NCBI GenBank assembly: GCA_028291845.1 | Contig: JAQGNM010000180.1 | Span: 1-17,847 of the forward strand | Direction: 5' to 3' | DNA length: 17,847 nt | Origin: Massilia sp. | Lineage (GTDB): Bacteria; Pseudomonadota; Gammaproteobacteria; Burkholderiales; Burkholderiaceae_D | The notes under the pieces: model-generated | The model's database searches: none | The model's input: only the letters and a program-made list of their open reading frames with translations | Told to the model about the DNA's origin: nothing | Made by a program: the position numbers and the translations under genes | Shown: positions 1 to 6,628 of the stretch, one piece after another | Layout: every line of letters starts with the position of its first letter | Position numbering within the stretch: the stretch's first letter is position 1

Positions 1-4
1 AATT

Positions 5-30
5 GGATCCCCGCGTGCGCGAGGATGACG
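5..30. repeat. REP-like intergenic hairpin, copy 1
   Basis: Positions 7-15 (ATCCCCGCG) and 18-26 (CGCGAGGAT) are inverted copies with one mismatch around a 2-base loop, followed by GACG. The sequence has the look of the short GC-rich palindromes (ATCCCCGCG..CGCGGGGATGACG type) scattered between genes in many proteobacteria. The core GCGTGCGCGAGGA at 13-25 recurs at 134-146. The element may extend left of the window. The family assignment is by pattern only. Confidence 0.5.
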
Positions 31-133
31 TTGGTTTATATTTCGTGAGTTCGTCAGATAAGATTCCTGAGAGCGCGCCAGATGCCGCTTGGTGCGCCTT
101 CGAAGTCAATAGGATTATTCCGGACACGAGTGC

Positions 134-173
134 GCGTGCGCGAGGAGTCATTTCTGCCAATGGCGGGAATGAC
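134..173. repeat. REP-like intergenic hairpin, copy 2
   Basis: GCGTGCGCGAGGA at 134-146 repeats positions 13-25 exactly. It is followed at once by a 12-bp stem, 147-158 (GTCATTTCTGCC) with 162-173 (GGCGGGAATGAC), around a 3-base loop. The two non-Watson-Crick positions can be G-U pairs in RNA. GCGGGAATGAC is the typical end of dispersed intergenic palindromes. Apart from these two elements, positions 1-261 show no convincing gene; the short frames there lack a ribosome binding site and recognisable motifs. Confidence 0.45.
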
Positions 174-261
174 GGCTGTAGGGATAGCTAAATATGCTGA
201 CGCTACCGCGCTTTTCAGATCAAATGTGGGGACGTGCGATGCGCGATAACCTGCGCGGAGA

Positions 262-336
<75 letters not shown>

Positions 337-342
337 GGCAGA

Positions 343-371
343 TTGGTGGTGCTGGAACTTCGCGCCACCAA
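343..371. other. hairpin between argB and tRNA-Thr
   Basis: TTGGTGGTGC (343-352) pairs with GCGCCACCAA (362-371) in a 10-bp stem with one G-U pair and a 9-nt loop. It lies between the argB stop and the tRNA. In the direction of argB transcription no T-run follows, so it is not a standard intrinsic terminator; the short T-run (375-379) lies on the other side. It could be a processing or leader structure ahead of the tRNA. Confidence 0.3.
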
Positions 372-377
372 AAATTT

Positions 378-1304
378 TTAGTGCGACCGGATCATAGTGC
401 CAAAAGCTTGCTCGGTCAAGACTTCGAGCAGTAAAGAGTGCTCGATGCGCCCGTCGATGATGTGGACCGTGTTCACGCCCGACTTGGCGGCATCGAGCGC
501 CGATGAAATTTTAGGCAGCATGCCGCCCGAGATGGTGCCGTCGGCGAACATTTCCTCGATTTCTCGCGCCGACAGGTCGGTCACCAGGTTGCCTTGCTTG
601 TCTTGCACGCCGGCGATGTTGGTCATCATGATGAGCTTTTCGGCTTTCAGGATTTCCGCGATCTTGCCGGCCACGACGTCGGCGTTGATGTTGTACGCCT
701 GGCCATCCTGGCCGAAGCCGATCGGCGAAATGATCGGGATGAAGGCGTCGTCCTGCAGCGCCTTGACCACCGCCGGATTGATCGCATCGATCTCGCCGAC
801 GAAGCCGATGTCGAGGAATTCGCCCGGCTTTTCGCGGTCCGGCATCGACATCCGGCGCGCGCGGATCAAGCCGCCGTCCTTGCCGGTCAGGCCCACTGCC
901 TGGCCGCCGTAGTGATTGATCAGCATGACGATGTCCTGCTGGACTTCGCCGCCCAGCACCCACTCGACCACTTCCATGGTCTCTTCGTCGGTGATGCGCA
1001 TGCCCTGTACAAACGTGCCCTGCTTGCCGATTTTTTTCAGCGCGTTGTCGATTTGCGGTCCGCCGCCGTGCACCACCACCGGGTTCATGCCGACCAGTTT
1101 TAACAGAATCACATCGCGCGCAAAACCGTGCTTGAGACGCTCGTCGGTCATGGCGTTGCCGCCGTATTTGATGACGATGGTCTTGCCGTGGAAATTGCGG
1201 ATGTACGGCAGCGCCTCCGCCAGGATTTGCGCCTTGATCTGGGGAGAGACGGCAGCCAGATCATCTTGCTGGGCAGGGGTGAGTGGGGGCAGGGCAGCGG
1301 TCAT
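378..1304 (-). CDS. argB: acetylglutamate kinase
   Basis: Phosphorylates N-acetyl-L-glutamate with ATP, the second step of cyclic arginine biosynthesis, in the cytoplasm. The 308-residue protein fits the family length. Visible motifs are KYGGNAM (46-52), the glycine-rich substrate loop VHGGGPQI (78-85), GMRITD near 101, TNIAGV near 228 and GGMLPK near 260. These belong to the amino-acid kinase fold, and the GGMLPK region is typical of ArgB. A longer frame opens at 1343, but the ATG at 1304 gives the usual N-terminus (MTAALPP) and leaves room for a promoter leader; its ribosome site is weak. The N-terminal extension of about 30 residues before the first strand is common in ArgB, so arginine feedback is plausible but not demonstrated. 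tRNA-Thr follows. Confidence 0.96.
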   Translation of the reverse strand: MTAALPPLTPAQQDDLAAVSPQIKAQILAEALPYIRNFHGKTIVIKYGGNAMTDERLKHGFARDVILLKLVGMNPVVVHGGGPQIDNALKKIGKQGTFVQGMRITDEETMEVVEWVLGGEVQQDIVMLINHYGGQAVGLTGKDGGLIRARRMSMPDREKPGEFLDIGFVGEIDAINPAVVKALQDDAFIPIISPIGFGQDGQAYNINADVVAGKIAEILKAEKLIMMTNIAGVQDKQGNLVTDLSAREIEEMFADGTISGGMLPKISSALDAAKSGVNTVHIIDGRIEHSLLLEVLTEQAFGTMIRSH

Positions 1305-1363
1305 GGCAGGTCCGAAAGAAATTTGACGAGATTTTACAGGCAAGCGGAGCTCGCTGCTTGCGC

Positions 1364-1392
1364 ATTATAGAGCGCGCTTGTTGTATTTTAAT
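1364..1392 (-). promoter_or_regulatory. probable argB promoter
   Basis: On the minus strand a perfect -10 box TATAAT lies at 1369-1364. A weak -35 (ATTAAA, 1392-1387) sits 17 nt upstream, which predicts a leader of about 50 nt before the argB ATG. The -35 part overlaps the -35 and spacer of the opposite candidate promoter. Confidence 0.55.
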
Positions 1393-1409
1393 TCCCGCTC
1401 CGTTATGGT
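1381..1409 (+). promoter_or_regulatory. possible promoter of the CWC protein gene
   Basis: TTGTAT (1381-1386) and TATGGT (1404-1409) are separated by 17 nt, about 40 nt ahead of the small cysteine-rich gene at 1451. Both boxes are only partial matches to a sigma-70 promoter. Confidence 0.35.
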
Positions 1410-1450
1410 GAGCCGGATATGAGTGCAATTGCCCGTCCAGGAGGTCCCCG

Positions 1451-1663
1451 ATGAGCGCCTGCAGCCGTTGCGGCGCGCTGTTTACCTGCGCGATGGCCGA
1501 CGGCAGTGCCGCGCCTTGCTGGTGCACGGCACTGCCGCCCGCGCTGCCGCTGCCGGCCGCCGGCCAGGCGGCAGCCTGCTGGTGCCCCGCTTGCCTGCGC
1601 GAGCACATTGCCGAACTTGAAACGCCAGCGCGGCGCCCGCCTGGCGATCAGCGCTTGGTCTGA
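1451..1663 (+). CDS. small cysteine-rich CWC family protein
   Basis: A 70-residue protein with eight cysteines: C4, C7, C13, C23, C25, C43, C45 and C48. The arrangement CxxCG...F.C...CWC..LP....CWCPxCL matches the small bacterial Cys-rich CWC family. That family presumably binds zinc or another metal; its function is unknown. The start is strongly supported by AGGAGGT at 1439-1445, five bases before the ATG. No signal peptide or membrane segment is seen, so it is probably cytoplasmic. Its last 16 bases overlap the 3' end of the convergent esterase gene. The acidic/basic tail after residue 50 has no recognisable features. Confidence 0.82.
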   Translation: MSACSRCGALFTCAMADGSAAPCWCTALPPALPLPAAGQAAACWCPACLREHIAELETPARRPPGDQRLV

Positions 1664-2934
1664 AAAAACCGCATCATCTCGCGGCTGGCGTCCGGCCCCC
1701 TGCCGTCGGTGTAGCTGCCGCGCGCGCTGCCGCCCGACCAGGCGTGGCCGGCGCCATGGATCAGCCACTGCTCCGCGTGCGGGGTGCCGTCGGCGTGGCG
1801 GTGCACCGTTCTCGTGTAGGCGTGACCTTGCGGCACTTTGCCCGGCTCGGTGACGATGTCGCGCGCGGCCTTGTGCTTGCCCTGGGCGATCAGCGCGTCG
1901 CCTGCCGCCGGCGACACGGTGGTGTCGCGGTCGCCATGGAAGACGATGATCGGAATCGCGCTGCCGGGCGCCTTCGGGGTGCCGAATTTGCCCTGCATGG
2001 CCGCCAGCGCCGACGGCAGATCGTGCGCCGCGGCGAACGGTAACCCCGAGTGCACGCCGACCGCCGCATACAGCTCCGGATACACGGTGCCCATGATGGT
2101 GGCCATGGCGCCGCCGGCCGACAGGCCGGCCACGTACACCTGGCTGTCGTCGACCTTGTGGCTGGCCATGATGTCGCGGGTGATGCCGGCGATGATCGAC
2201 GGCTCGCCCTGATCGCGCATCTGGTCCTTTTCGTGGAACCAGTTCCAGCAGCGGCTCGCATTGGCTTGCTGCGACTGCGCCGGATAGGCCACCAGGCATC
2301 CCAGTTCCTCGGCCAGCTGGTTCATCTGCGTGCCGCTGGCGAAGTCGACCGGGTCCTGGGTGCAGCCGTGCAGCATCACCACCAGCGGTACCGCCCGTTC
2401 TCCGCTGTACGAACTGGGCACGTACAGTTTATAGCTGCGCGTGCCGGCCGCGTTGCTGTGGCTGCCGTCGATGAATTTGCCGGGCAGCGCTTCGGCGCGG
2501 GGCGCGCTTTGTCCACCCATGGCCGCATGCACGTCGAACGACGGCATCTCGAAATGCGGCATGCTGAAAGCCGCCTTGCCGGCGTCCTGCGCGCGGTCGA
2601 GATTGGCCATCATTTCCGGCACCAGGTTGCGCATCATGTTTTCAAAACCGGCCGCTTCCACTCCGGGTGCGGCCGCCGCGGCGGTGGCGGTGGCATCAAC
2701 CGGTTCGCTGCGCGGCAGTGCGGTCTGCGCGGTCTGCGCGGCCTGCGCGGCGCGTGCGCCCGGCGGCGGATTGATGTCGCGCATCGGCGGCGCGCTGGCG
2801 CTGGCCGCGGCGTTGGCGGCGGCTTTACCCTGCAGTGCTTGCTGGATGGCCGACGTCGCTGCGGCCGGGCCCTGCGCGAGCAGGGTGCGGGTTGCCTGGC
2901 GCATGCCGGCAAACAGTTTATCGTTCAGTTTCAT
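1648..2934 (-). CDS. PHB-depolymerase-family esterase
   Basis: An alpha/beta hydrolase of 428 residues in the Esterase_phb group, which hydrolyses polyhydroxybutyrate or other esters such as feruloyl or acetyl esters. Visible catalytic elements are HGCTQ (189-193, oxyanion region), the lipase box GLSAG with nucleophile Ser272, HGDRDTTV with likely Asp337, and GAGHAW with His397. Residues 1-35 form an amphipathic start without a signal peptide. Residues about 38-95 are an Ala/Gln/Pro-rich linker, part of it encoded by tandem 9-mers. Absence of an export signal favours an intracellular esterase, but leaderless-looking members of this family are poorly characterised. AAGGAAGG just upstream of the ATG supports the start. 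It lies 25 nt behind the RHH regulator gene and is probably cotranscribed with it. The true substrate is uncertain. Confidence 0.85.
   Translation of the reverse strand: MKLNDKLFAGMRQATRTLLAQGPAAATSAIQQALQGKAAANAAASASAPPMRDINPPPGARAAQAAQTAQTALPRSEPVDATATAAAAAPGVEAAGFENMMRNLVPEMMANLDRAQDAGKAAFSMPHFEMPSFDVHAAMGGQSAPRAEALPGKFIDGSHSNAAGTRSYKLYVPSSYSGERAVPLVVMLHGCTQDPVDFASGTQMNQLAEELGCLVAYPAQSQQANASRCWNWFHEKDQMRDQGEPSIIAGITRDIMASHKVDDSQVYVAGLSAGGAMATIMGTVYPELYAAVGVHSGLPFAAAHDLPSALAAMQGKFGTPKAPGSAIPIIVFHGDRDTTVSPAAGDALIAQGKHKAARDIVTEPGKVPQGHAYTRTVHRHADGTPHAEQWLIHGAGHAWSGGSARGSYTDGRGPDASREMMRFFQTKR
2719..2751. repeat. tandem 9-mer inside the esterase linker
   Basis: Three consecutive copies of a 9-base unit, (T/C)GCGGTCTG, CGCGGTCTG and CGCGGCCTG, are followed by a partial copy. 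They are in frame and encode the repetitive Ala-Gln-Thr/Ala-Gln-Ala part of the esterase linker. Slippage would change linker length by three residues without breaking the frame. Confidence 0.6.
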
Positions 2935-2959
2935 GGGGCCTTCCTTCGTTCAAAAACGT

Positions 2960-3394
2960 TTATAGAATGCGGCCAGCCAGGGCGGTTTTGAGCGCCGTGC
3001 TGGCATGCAGGGAACCGAGCACAAAAATTGATTCGATCGTCGCCACCGCCAGCTCGGCGGTGACGTCGCTGGCGATGCTGGCCATGCCGAGCACCTGGAT
3101 CTGCAGACGCTCGCCTTTTACACGCGCCGCCTCCAGGTCCGCGCGGGAGTAGTGGTGCATCCCCAGCACCAGGCTTTTACGGGCCACCGTCTGCCTCACC
3201 ACCTCCGCATGGGTATTGAGCTGATTGCGGATCGCAGTGCGGATCAGATCGGTGCGGTTCGAATAAAACCCTTCGTTTACCAGCAGATCGATCTGTCCGA
3301 GATCGATCAAGCCGAGGTTGATCGTGATTTTTTCCGAATCGAGCATTTTTGGTCTGACCTCGGCCTTGATCTCTTTTTGTCCCATCGTTCCCAT
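2960..3394 (-). CDS. ribbon-helix-helix (CopG-like) transcriptional regulator
   Basis: A predicted 144-residue DNA-binding protein. Residues 21-60 read as a ribbon-helix-helix domain: a beta strand KITINLG (22-28), a first helix, the turn FYSNRTD (43-49) and a second helix DLIRTAIRNQL. The second half (about 95-140) is a beta-alpha unit of unknown role, longer than in plain antitoxins. This argues for an effector-binding regulator rather than a toxin partner, and no toxin gene is adjacent. ATG 3394 is preferred over the frame opening at 3433 because GGGGA precedes it at good spacing and the upstream ATG lies inside the inverted repeat; ATG 3385 is an alternative. The esterase gene follows after 25 nt, so the pair is likely one operon controlled from the promoter at 3448-3475. 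Confidence 0.75.
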   Translation of the reverse strand: MGTMGQKEIKAEVRPKMLDSEKITINLGLIDLGQIDLLVNEGFYSNRTDLIRTAIRNQLNTHAEVVRQTVARKSLVLGMHHYSRADLEAARVKGERLQIQVLGMASIASDVTAELAVATIESIFVLGSLHASTALKTALAGRIL

Positions 3395-3420
3395 CGTGTG
3401 TCCCCGTTGATCTTCGTGGC

Positions 3421-3445
3421 ATCCATACACCATCTGTGTGGATGG
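3421..3445. promoter_or_regulatory. candidate operator of the RHH regulator
   Basis: CATCCATACA (3421-3430) and TGTGTGGATG (3436-3445) are inverted copies matching at 9 of 10 positions around CCATC. The dyad lies just downstream of the predicted -10 box and spans the expected transcription start of the regulator gene. Bound protein would block its own transcription. RHH proteins commonly bind such dyads and autoregulate; binding here is inferred. Confidence 0.5.
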
Positions 3446-3447
3446 TA

Positions 3448-3475
3448 TTTTACGCAGCTTCGCCCCCAGGTCAAG
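3448..3475 (-). promoter_or_regulatory. promoter of the RHH regulator-esterase pair
   Basis: On the minus strand TTGACC (3475-3470) and TAAAAT (3453-3448) are separated by 16 nt, a good sigma-70 match. Transcription would begin near 3441, inside the inverted repeat. No equally clear promoter is visible for the divergent thioesterase gene, whose ATG is only 33 nt from this -35 box. Confidence 0.6.
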
Positions 3476-3507
3476 CGCGATTCGATTGAATACGTTAATC
3501 TGCCAGC

Positions 3508-3942
3508 ATGAATGTACAACTGCATGGGCAACTGCGACCCGGCCTGCGTTTCAGCTGGCACTACACCGTGCCGGAGCGCGCCAGCGTGCCGGCCCTGTAC
3601 CAGGACACCGACTTTTGCCGCGACATGCCGGCCGTTCTCGCCACCGGCTACCTGGTCGGCATGATGGAACTGGCTTGCGTGAACGGCATCATGCCGTACA
3701 TGGACTGGCCGCATCAGCAAAGCCTGGGCACCATGGTCAACTTCCGCCACCTGGCGCCGACCCCGCCTGGCATGCGCCTGCGCATCGAGGGCGAAGTGCT
3801 CGAAGTGGCGGGCCGCCGCATCACGTTCAAGGTGCAAGCGTGGGACGACGTCGAGCGGGTCTGCGAGGGCACCCACGAGCGCATGCTGATCGATGCCGAC
3901 CGTTTCAACGACAAGGTGGCGCGCAAGGTGGCGGCGCCATGA
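3508..3942 (+). CDS. FlK-like hotdog thioesterase
   Basis: A 144-residue single hotdog-domain protein that should hydrolyse an acyl-CoA or related thioester in the cytoplasm. Thr46, Glu54 and His81 have nearly the spacing of the Thr-Glu-His catalytic triad of the fluoroacetyl-CoA thioesterase FlK. The segments ATGYLVGMMELAC and VNFRHLAPTPPGMRL are characteristic of that thioesterase family. Length fits the family (about 140 residues), which supports the ATG at 3508 despite a weak ribosome site. The gene is divergent from the RHH regulator and is the first of a four-gene unit; its stop overlaps the next start by ATGA. The natural substrate is unknown. Confidence 0.8.
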   Translation: MNVQLHGQLRPGLRFSWHYTVPERASVPALYQDTDFCRDMPAVLATGYLVGMMELACVNGIMPYMDWPHQQSLGTMVNFRHLAPTPPGMRLRIEGEVLEVAGRRITFKVQAWDDVERVCEGTHERMLIDADRFNDKVARKVAAP

Positions 3943-4190
3943 GCGGCGCCATCTCCCGTCCGGGCGCTGCTGCGGCGCCGGCGCCGGCGCTGCCCGAAGC
4001 GCAAACGCCGGTGCCGTCGCCCTGCATCAGCCTGTGCGAAATGGCCCCCGCTGTGGGCGCCGAGCCGGCCTTGTGCCGCGGCTGCCTGCGCACCATCGAT
4101 GAAATCGTCAAGTGGGGCGGCAGCGACGACCACTATAAACGCGCGGTGTATGCCGAGATTCGCCGGCGCGAAGCGGACCTGGAGTTTTAA
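3939..4190 (+). CDS. DUF1289 family protein
   Basis: An 83-residue protein with C29-x3-C33-x12-C46-x2-C49 in the context SPCISLCEM...LCRGCLRTIDEI, followed by a Trp and a charged helix (YAEIRRRE). This is the hallmark of DUF1289, small proteins suspected to bind a metal or Fe-S centre; function unknown. The first 25 residues are Ala/Pro-rich and probably disordered. The ATG at 3939 overlaps the preceding stop by four bases (ATGA), indicating translational coupling with the thioesterase. A longer frame opens upstream, but it runs antiparallel to known coding sense there and is not used. Confidence 0.85.
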   Translation: MSGAISRPGAAAAPAPALPEAQTPVPSPCISLCEMAPAVGAEPALCRGCLRTIDEIVKWGGSDDHYKRAVYAEIRRREADLEF

Positions 4191-4194
4191 GCGG

Positions 4195-4653
4195 ATGGAG
4201 CCTCGCACCGTGCAGTTCTACCAGCCCGAACACAGCGTCTCCGGCCCGGCTTACGGCGGCCCCTTCAAAATCGTTTCGACCCTGATCGTGATGATTTTGC
4301 TCGCTTACGGTTTTACCATCGCCCTGCGCTTTCCCCTGCTGACCTACGGCTTCGGCGTCAAGCTGGTGCTGGTGGGAGCGACTTCCCTGCTGATCGCCAG
4401 CTGGTACTGGTTTTTAAAAGGGCGCACCACCATCGACGCCGATGGCGTGCGCCAGAGCGCCATGATCGACAAGCGCGTGCGCTGGGACGAAGTGAGGAGC
4501 GCCAAGATGCTCGGCATCCCGTATCTGGGCTGGCTGTTCCCGCCGCGGCTGGTGGTACGCACCGGTAACTCCTTCGTCACCTTCAATGGCGGCTCGCAGG
4601 CACTGCTGATCGAGTTTGCCAGGATCTCGATTGCCTACCAGATGAAGAAATGA
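4195..4653 (+). CDS. two-TM membrane protein, possible PH-like domain
   Basis: A 152-residue protein not recognised as a named family. Two hydrophobic segments (about 25-44 and 55-74) are followed by a soluble region (about 76-150) of short alternating strands, with TTIDADGVRQS, RVRWDEVRSAKM and LVVRTGNSFVTF. That layout resembles small bacterial membrane proteins with a PH-like domain; this is a resemblance, not a proven hit. The ATG at 4195 follows the DUF1289 stop by four bases, with GGAG at 4181-4184 upstream. The stop overlaps the next gene's start (ATGA). It is expected in the inner membrane with the C-terminal domain in the cytoplasm. Confidence 0.7.
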   Translation: MEPRTVQFYQPEHSVSGPAYGGPFKIVSTLIVMILLAYGFTIALRFPLLTYGFGVKLVLVGATSLLIASWYWFLKGRTTIDADGVRQSAMIDKRVRWDEVRSAKMLGIPYLGWLFPPRLVVRTGNSFVTFNGGSQALLIEFARISIAYQMKK

Positions 4654-5582
4654 GCGCGCTGCCGCCGGCACTTCCGTTGCCACCTTCGATGCGGGTATTC
4701 CAGCGCGGCTGGCTGTCGGCCAATAACATCCTGTTCATCGGCGACGATGCCACCGCGCTGATCGATTCCGGCTACGCGATTCATGCGGCGCAAACCGTGG
4801 CGCTGGTCGAGGCGGCCCTGAACGGCCGGCCGCTCGACCTGCTGGCCAACACCCACCTGCACTCGGATCACTGCGGCGGCAACGCCGCCTTGCAGGCACA
4901 CTATCCGCACTGCGTCACCGCGATTCCCGTCGGCGAAGCGCGGGCGGTGGCGGCCTGGGACCAGGACGCCCTCAGTTACCGCGCCACCGGTCAGCAGTGC
5001 GCCCGTTTTACCTTTCAGCGCACCATCGCGCCCGGCGACGTCATGACCTTGGGCGACCTGTCCTGGCAGGCGCTGGGCGCGCCCGGCCACGATCCCCGCT
5101 CGCTGGTGTTTTACTGCGCCCATCAAGGTATTCTGCTGTCCGCCGACGCCCTGTGGGAAAACGGTTTCGGGGTGATTTTTCCGGAACTGGAAGGAGAGTC
5201 GGGCTTTACGGAGGCGGCCGACACGCTTGACATGATCGCCCGGCTCGACCTGCGCCTGGTGATTCCCGGCCACGGCGCGCCCTTCACCGATGTCGCCGGC
5301 GCGCTGGCGCGTGCGCGCTCGCGGCTCGATTATTTGCGCGCCGACCCGCGCCGCAATGCCGACAACGCCGTCAAGGTGATGCTCAAATTTTTGCTGCTCG
5401 AGCGGCGCCACATCACGATGGCCGAGGTCGTCGCGCTGTTCGAGACCAACCAGTTGATGGCCGGCGCACGCCGCCGTTTTCTGGGCGGCGAAGCGCTGCA
5501 AGCGGCCGAGCGCACCGCAGCGGCCCTGGTGCGGGCCGGCGCCGCCCGCCGCGAAGGCGACCTGCTGCTCAACCACGACTAG
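4650..5582 (+). CDS. metallo-beta-lactamase-fold hydrolase
   Basis: A 310-residue MBL-fold metallohydrolase. The metal site is complete: H69-x-H71-x-D73-H74 (THLHSDHCGG), H147 in GAPGHDP, D166 in LLSADALWE and H208 in IPGHGAP. A C-terminal helical extension (about 215-305) resembles the winged-helix tail of RNase Z/lactonase-like and MBL-fold hydrolase families acting on thioesters or lactones. No signal peptide, so cytoplasmic. It is last in the four-gene unit with a 4-base overlap to the membrane protein gene. Together with the thioesterase this hints at acyl-thioester or ester turnover, but no substrate can be assigned. A hairpin with T-run follows directly. Confidence 0.85.
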   Translation: MSALPPALPLPPSMRVFQRGWLSANNILFIGDDATALIDSGYAIHAAQTVALVEAALNGRPLDLLANTHLHSDHCGGNAALQAHYPHCVTAIPVGEARAVAAWDQDALSYRATGQQCARFTFQRTIAPGDVMTLGDLSWQALGAPGHDPRSLVFYCAHQGILLSADALWENGFGVIFPELEGESGFTEAADTLDMIARLDLRLVIPGHGAPFTDVAGALARARSRLDYLRADPRRNADNAVKVMLKFLLLERRHITMAEVVALFETNQLMAGARRRFLGGEALQAAERTAAALVRAGAARREGDLLLNHD

Positions 5583-5620
5583 AACTGCTGCATCAATTTC
5601 CAGCACGACCGTTCTTTTTT
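5581..5620 (+). terminator. probable intrinsic terminator of the four-gene unit
   Basis: AGAACTGCTG (5581-5590) pairs with CAGCA (5601-5605) and GTTCT (5611-5615), giving a 10-bp stem with a 5-nt bulge on the 3' side and a 10-nt loop. Six consecutive T residues (5615-5620) follow. It begins at the stop codon of the MBL hydrolase gene. The bulge makes it imperfect. Confidence 0.45.
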
Positions 5621-5674
5621 GCGTCATAATCGGAGAATGCTGTTTCCGATCAATTTTCATCCCGAGAGTCTTCC

Positions 5675-6628
5675 ATGGCGCTGCCGACCGCATTGCAACA
5701 CCTGTCCCTTCCCGTCATCGCCTCGCCGATGTTCATCGCCAGCGGTCCGGCCCTGGTGGCGGCCCAGTGCAAGGCCGGCATTGTCGGCTCCTTTCCCGCG
5801 CTGAACGCCCGCCCGGCCGAGCTGCTCGACACCTGGCTGACCGACATCAAGGCCGAACTGGACGCTTACAAGGCCGCGCACCCGGACGCCATCATCGGCC
5901 CGATCGCCGTCAACCAGATCGTCCACCAGTCGAACGACCGCCTGGCGCATGACGTCGAAGTGTGCGTGCGCCACCAGGTGCCGATCATCATCTCGTCCTT
6001 GCGCGCGCCGCCGAAGGAGATGCTCGACGCCATCCACAGCTATGGCGGCATCGTGCTGCACGACGTCATCTCGATCCGCCACGCCCAGAAGGCTTTGGAA
6101 GCAGGCGTGGACGGCCTGATCCTGGTGGCCGCCGGCGCCGGCGGCCATGCGGGCGCCTTGTCGCCGTTTGCCCTGGTGGGAGAGATCCGCAAATTCTTCA
6201 AGGGTCCGATTGCCCTGTCGGGCGCCATCGCCACCGGCGACGCCGTGCTGGCCGCGCTGGCGATGGGCGCCGATTTCGCCTACATCGGCTCGCGCTGGCT
6301 GGCCACCAGGGAATCGAACGTGTCGGACGACTATCGCGCCGCCATCGTCGAGTCGAGCGCCGCCGATGTGGTGTACACCAATCTATTTACCGGGGTGCAC
6401 GGCAATTACCTGAAAAAATCCATCGTCAACGCCGGCCTCGATCCCGATGCCTTGCCGGAATCGGACAAGAGCAAAATGAGTTTTGGCTCGGGTAGCGCCA
6501 AAGCCTGGCGCGATATCTGGGGCGCCGGACAGGGCGTGGGCATGATGGACGACGTGCCGACGGTGGCCGAGATGGTGGCGCGCTTAAAAGCCGAATTTGA
6601 CGCTGCGAAAGCCAGACTGGCCATTTAA
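5675..6628 (+). CDS. nitronate monooxygenase (2-nitropropane dioxygenase family)
   Basis: An FMN-dependent TIM-barrel enzyme of 317 residues that oxidises alkyl nitronates, such as propionate-3-nitronate, to carbonyl compounds and nitrite; cytoplasmic. Visible motifs are SPMFIASGP at the N-terminus, AAGAGGHAG (152-160) with the likely catalytic His158, LSGAIATGDA (181-190) and MGADFAYIGSRWLAT (197-211) of the FMN phosphate site. The start is the only good ATG for this N-terminus, with CGAGAG upstream. A -10-like CATAAT at 5625-5630 may belong to its promoter, without a clear -35. It stands alone on its strand and its stop overlaps the convergent kinase stop by 4 bases. Members of this family are often annotated by similarity only, so the physiological substrate is open. 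Confidence 0.88.
   Translation: MALPTALQHLSLPVIASPMFIASGPALVAAQCKAGIVGSFPALNARPAELLDTWLTDIKAELDAYKAAHPDAIIGPIAVNQIVHQSNDRLAHDVEVCVRHQVPIIISSLRAPPKEMLDAIHSYGGIVLHDVISIRHAQKALEAGVDGLILVAAGAGGHAGALSPFALVGEIRKFFKGPIALSGAIATGDAVLAALAMGADFAYIGSRWLATRESNVSDDYRAAIVESSAADVVYTNLFTGVHGNYLKKSIVNAGLDPDALPESDKSKMSFGSGSAKAWRDIWGAGQGVGMMDDVPTVAEMVARLKAEFDAAKARLAI

Noticed and set aside
3..191. 62-residue frame at the left edge
   Set aside because: No ribosome site or motif, and it runs through both REP-like hairpins.
343..371. Hairpin as an intrinsic terminator of argB
   Set aside because: The T-run is on the wrong side for minus-strand transcription; kept only as an unassigned structure.
2050..2991. 313-residue plus-strand frame over the esterase gene
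   Set aside because: Antisense shadow of the esterase; low-complexity Ala/Arg/Gly/His composition and no ribosome site.
2960..3394. RHH gene as the antitoxin of a toxin-antitoxin pair
   Set aside because: No small toxin gene follows or precedes it; its partner is a 428-residue esterase and it has an extra C-terminal domain.
4635..5693. 352-residue minus-strand frame over the MBL hydrolase gene
   Set aside because: Antisense of a gene with a complete metal site; its product resembles no family.
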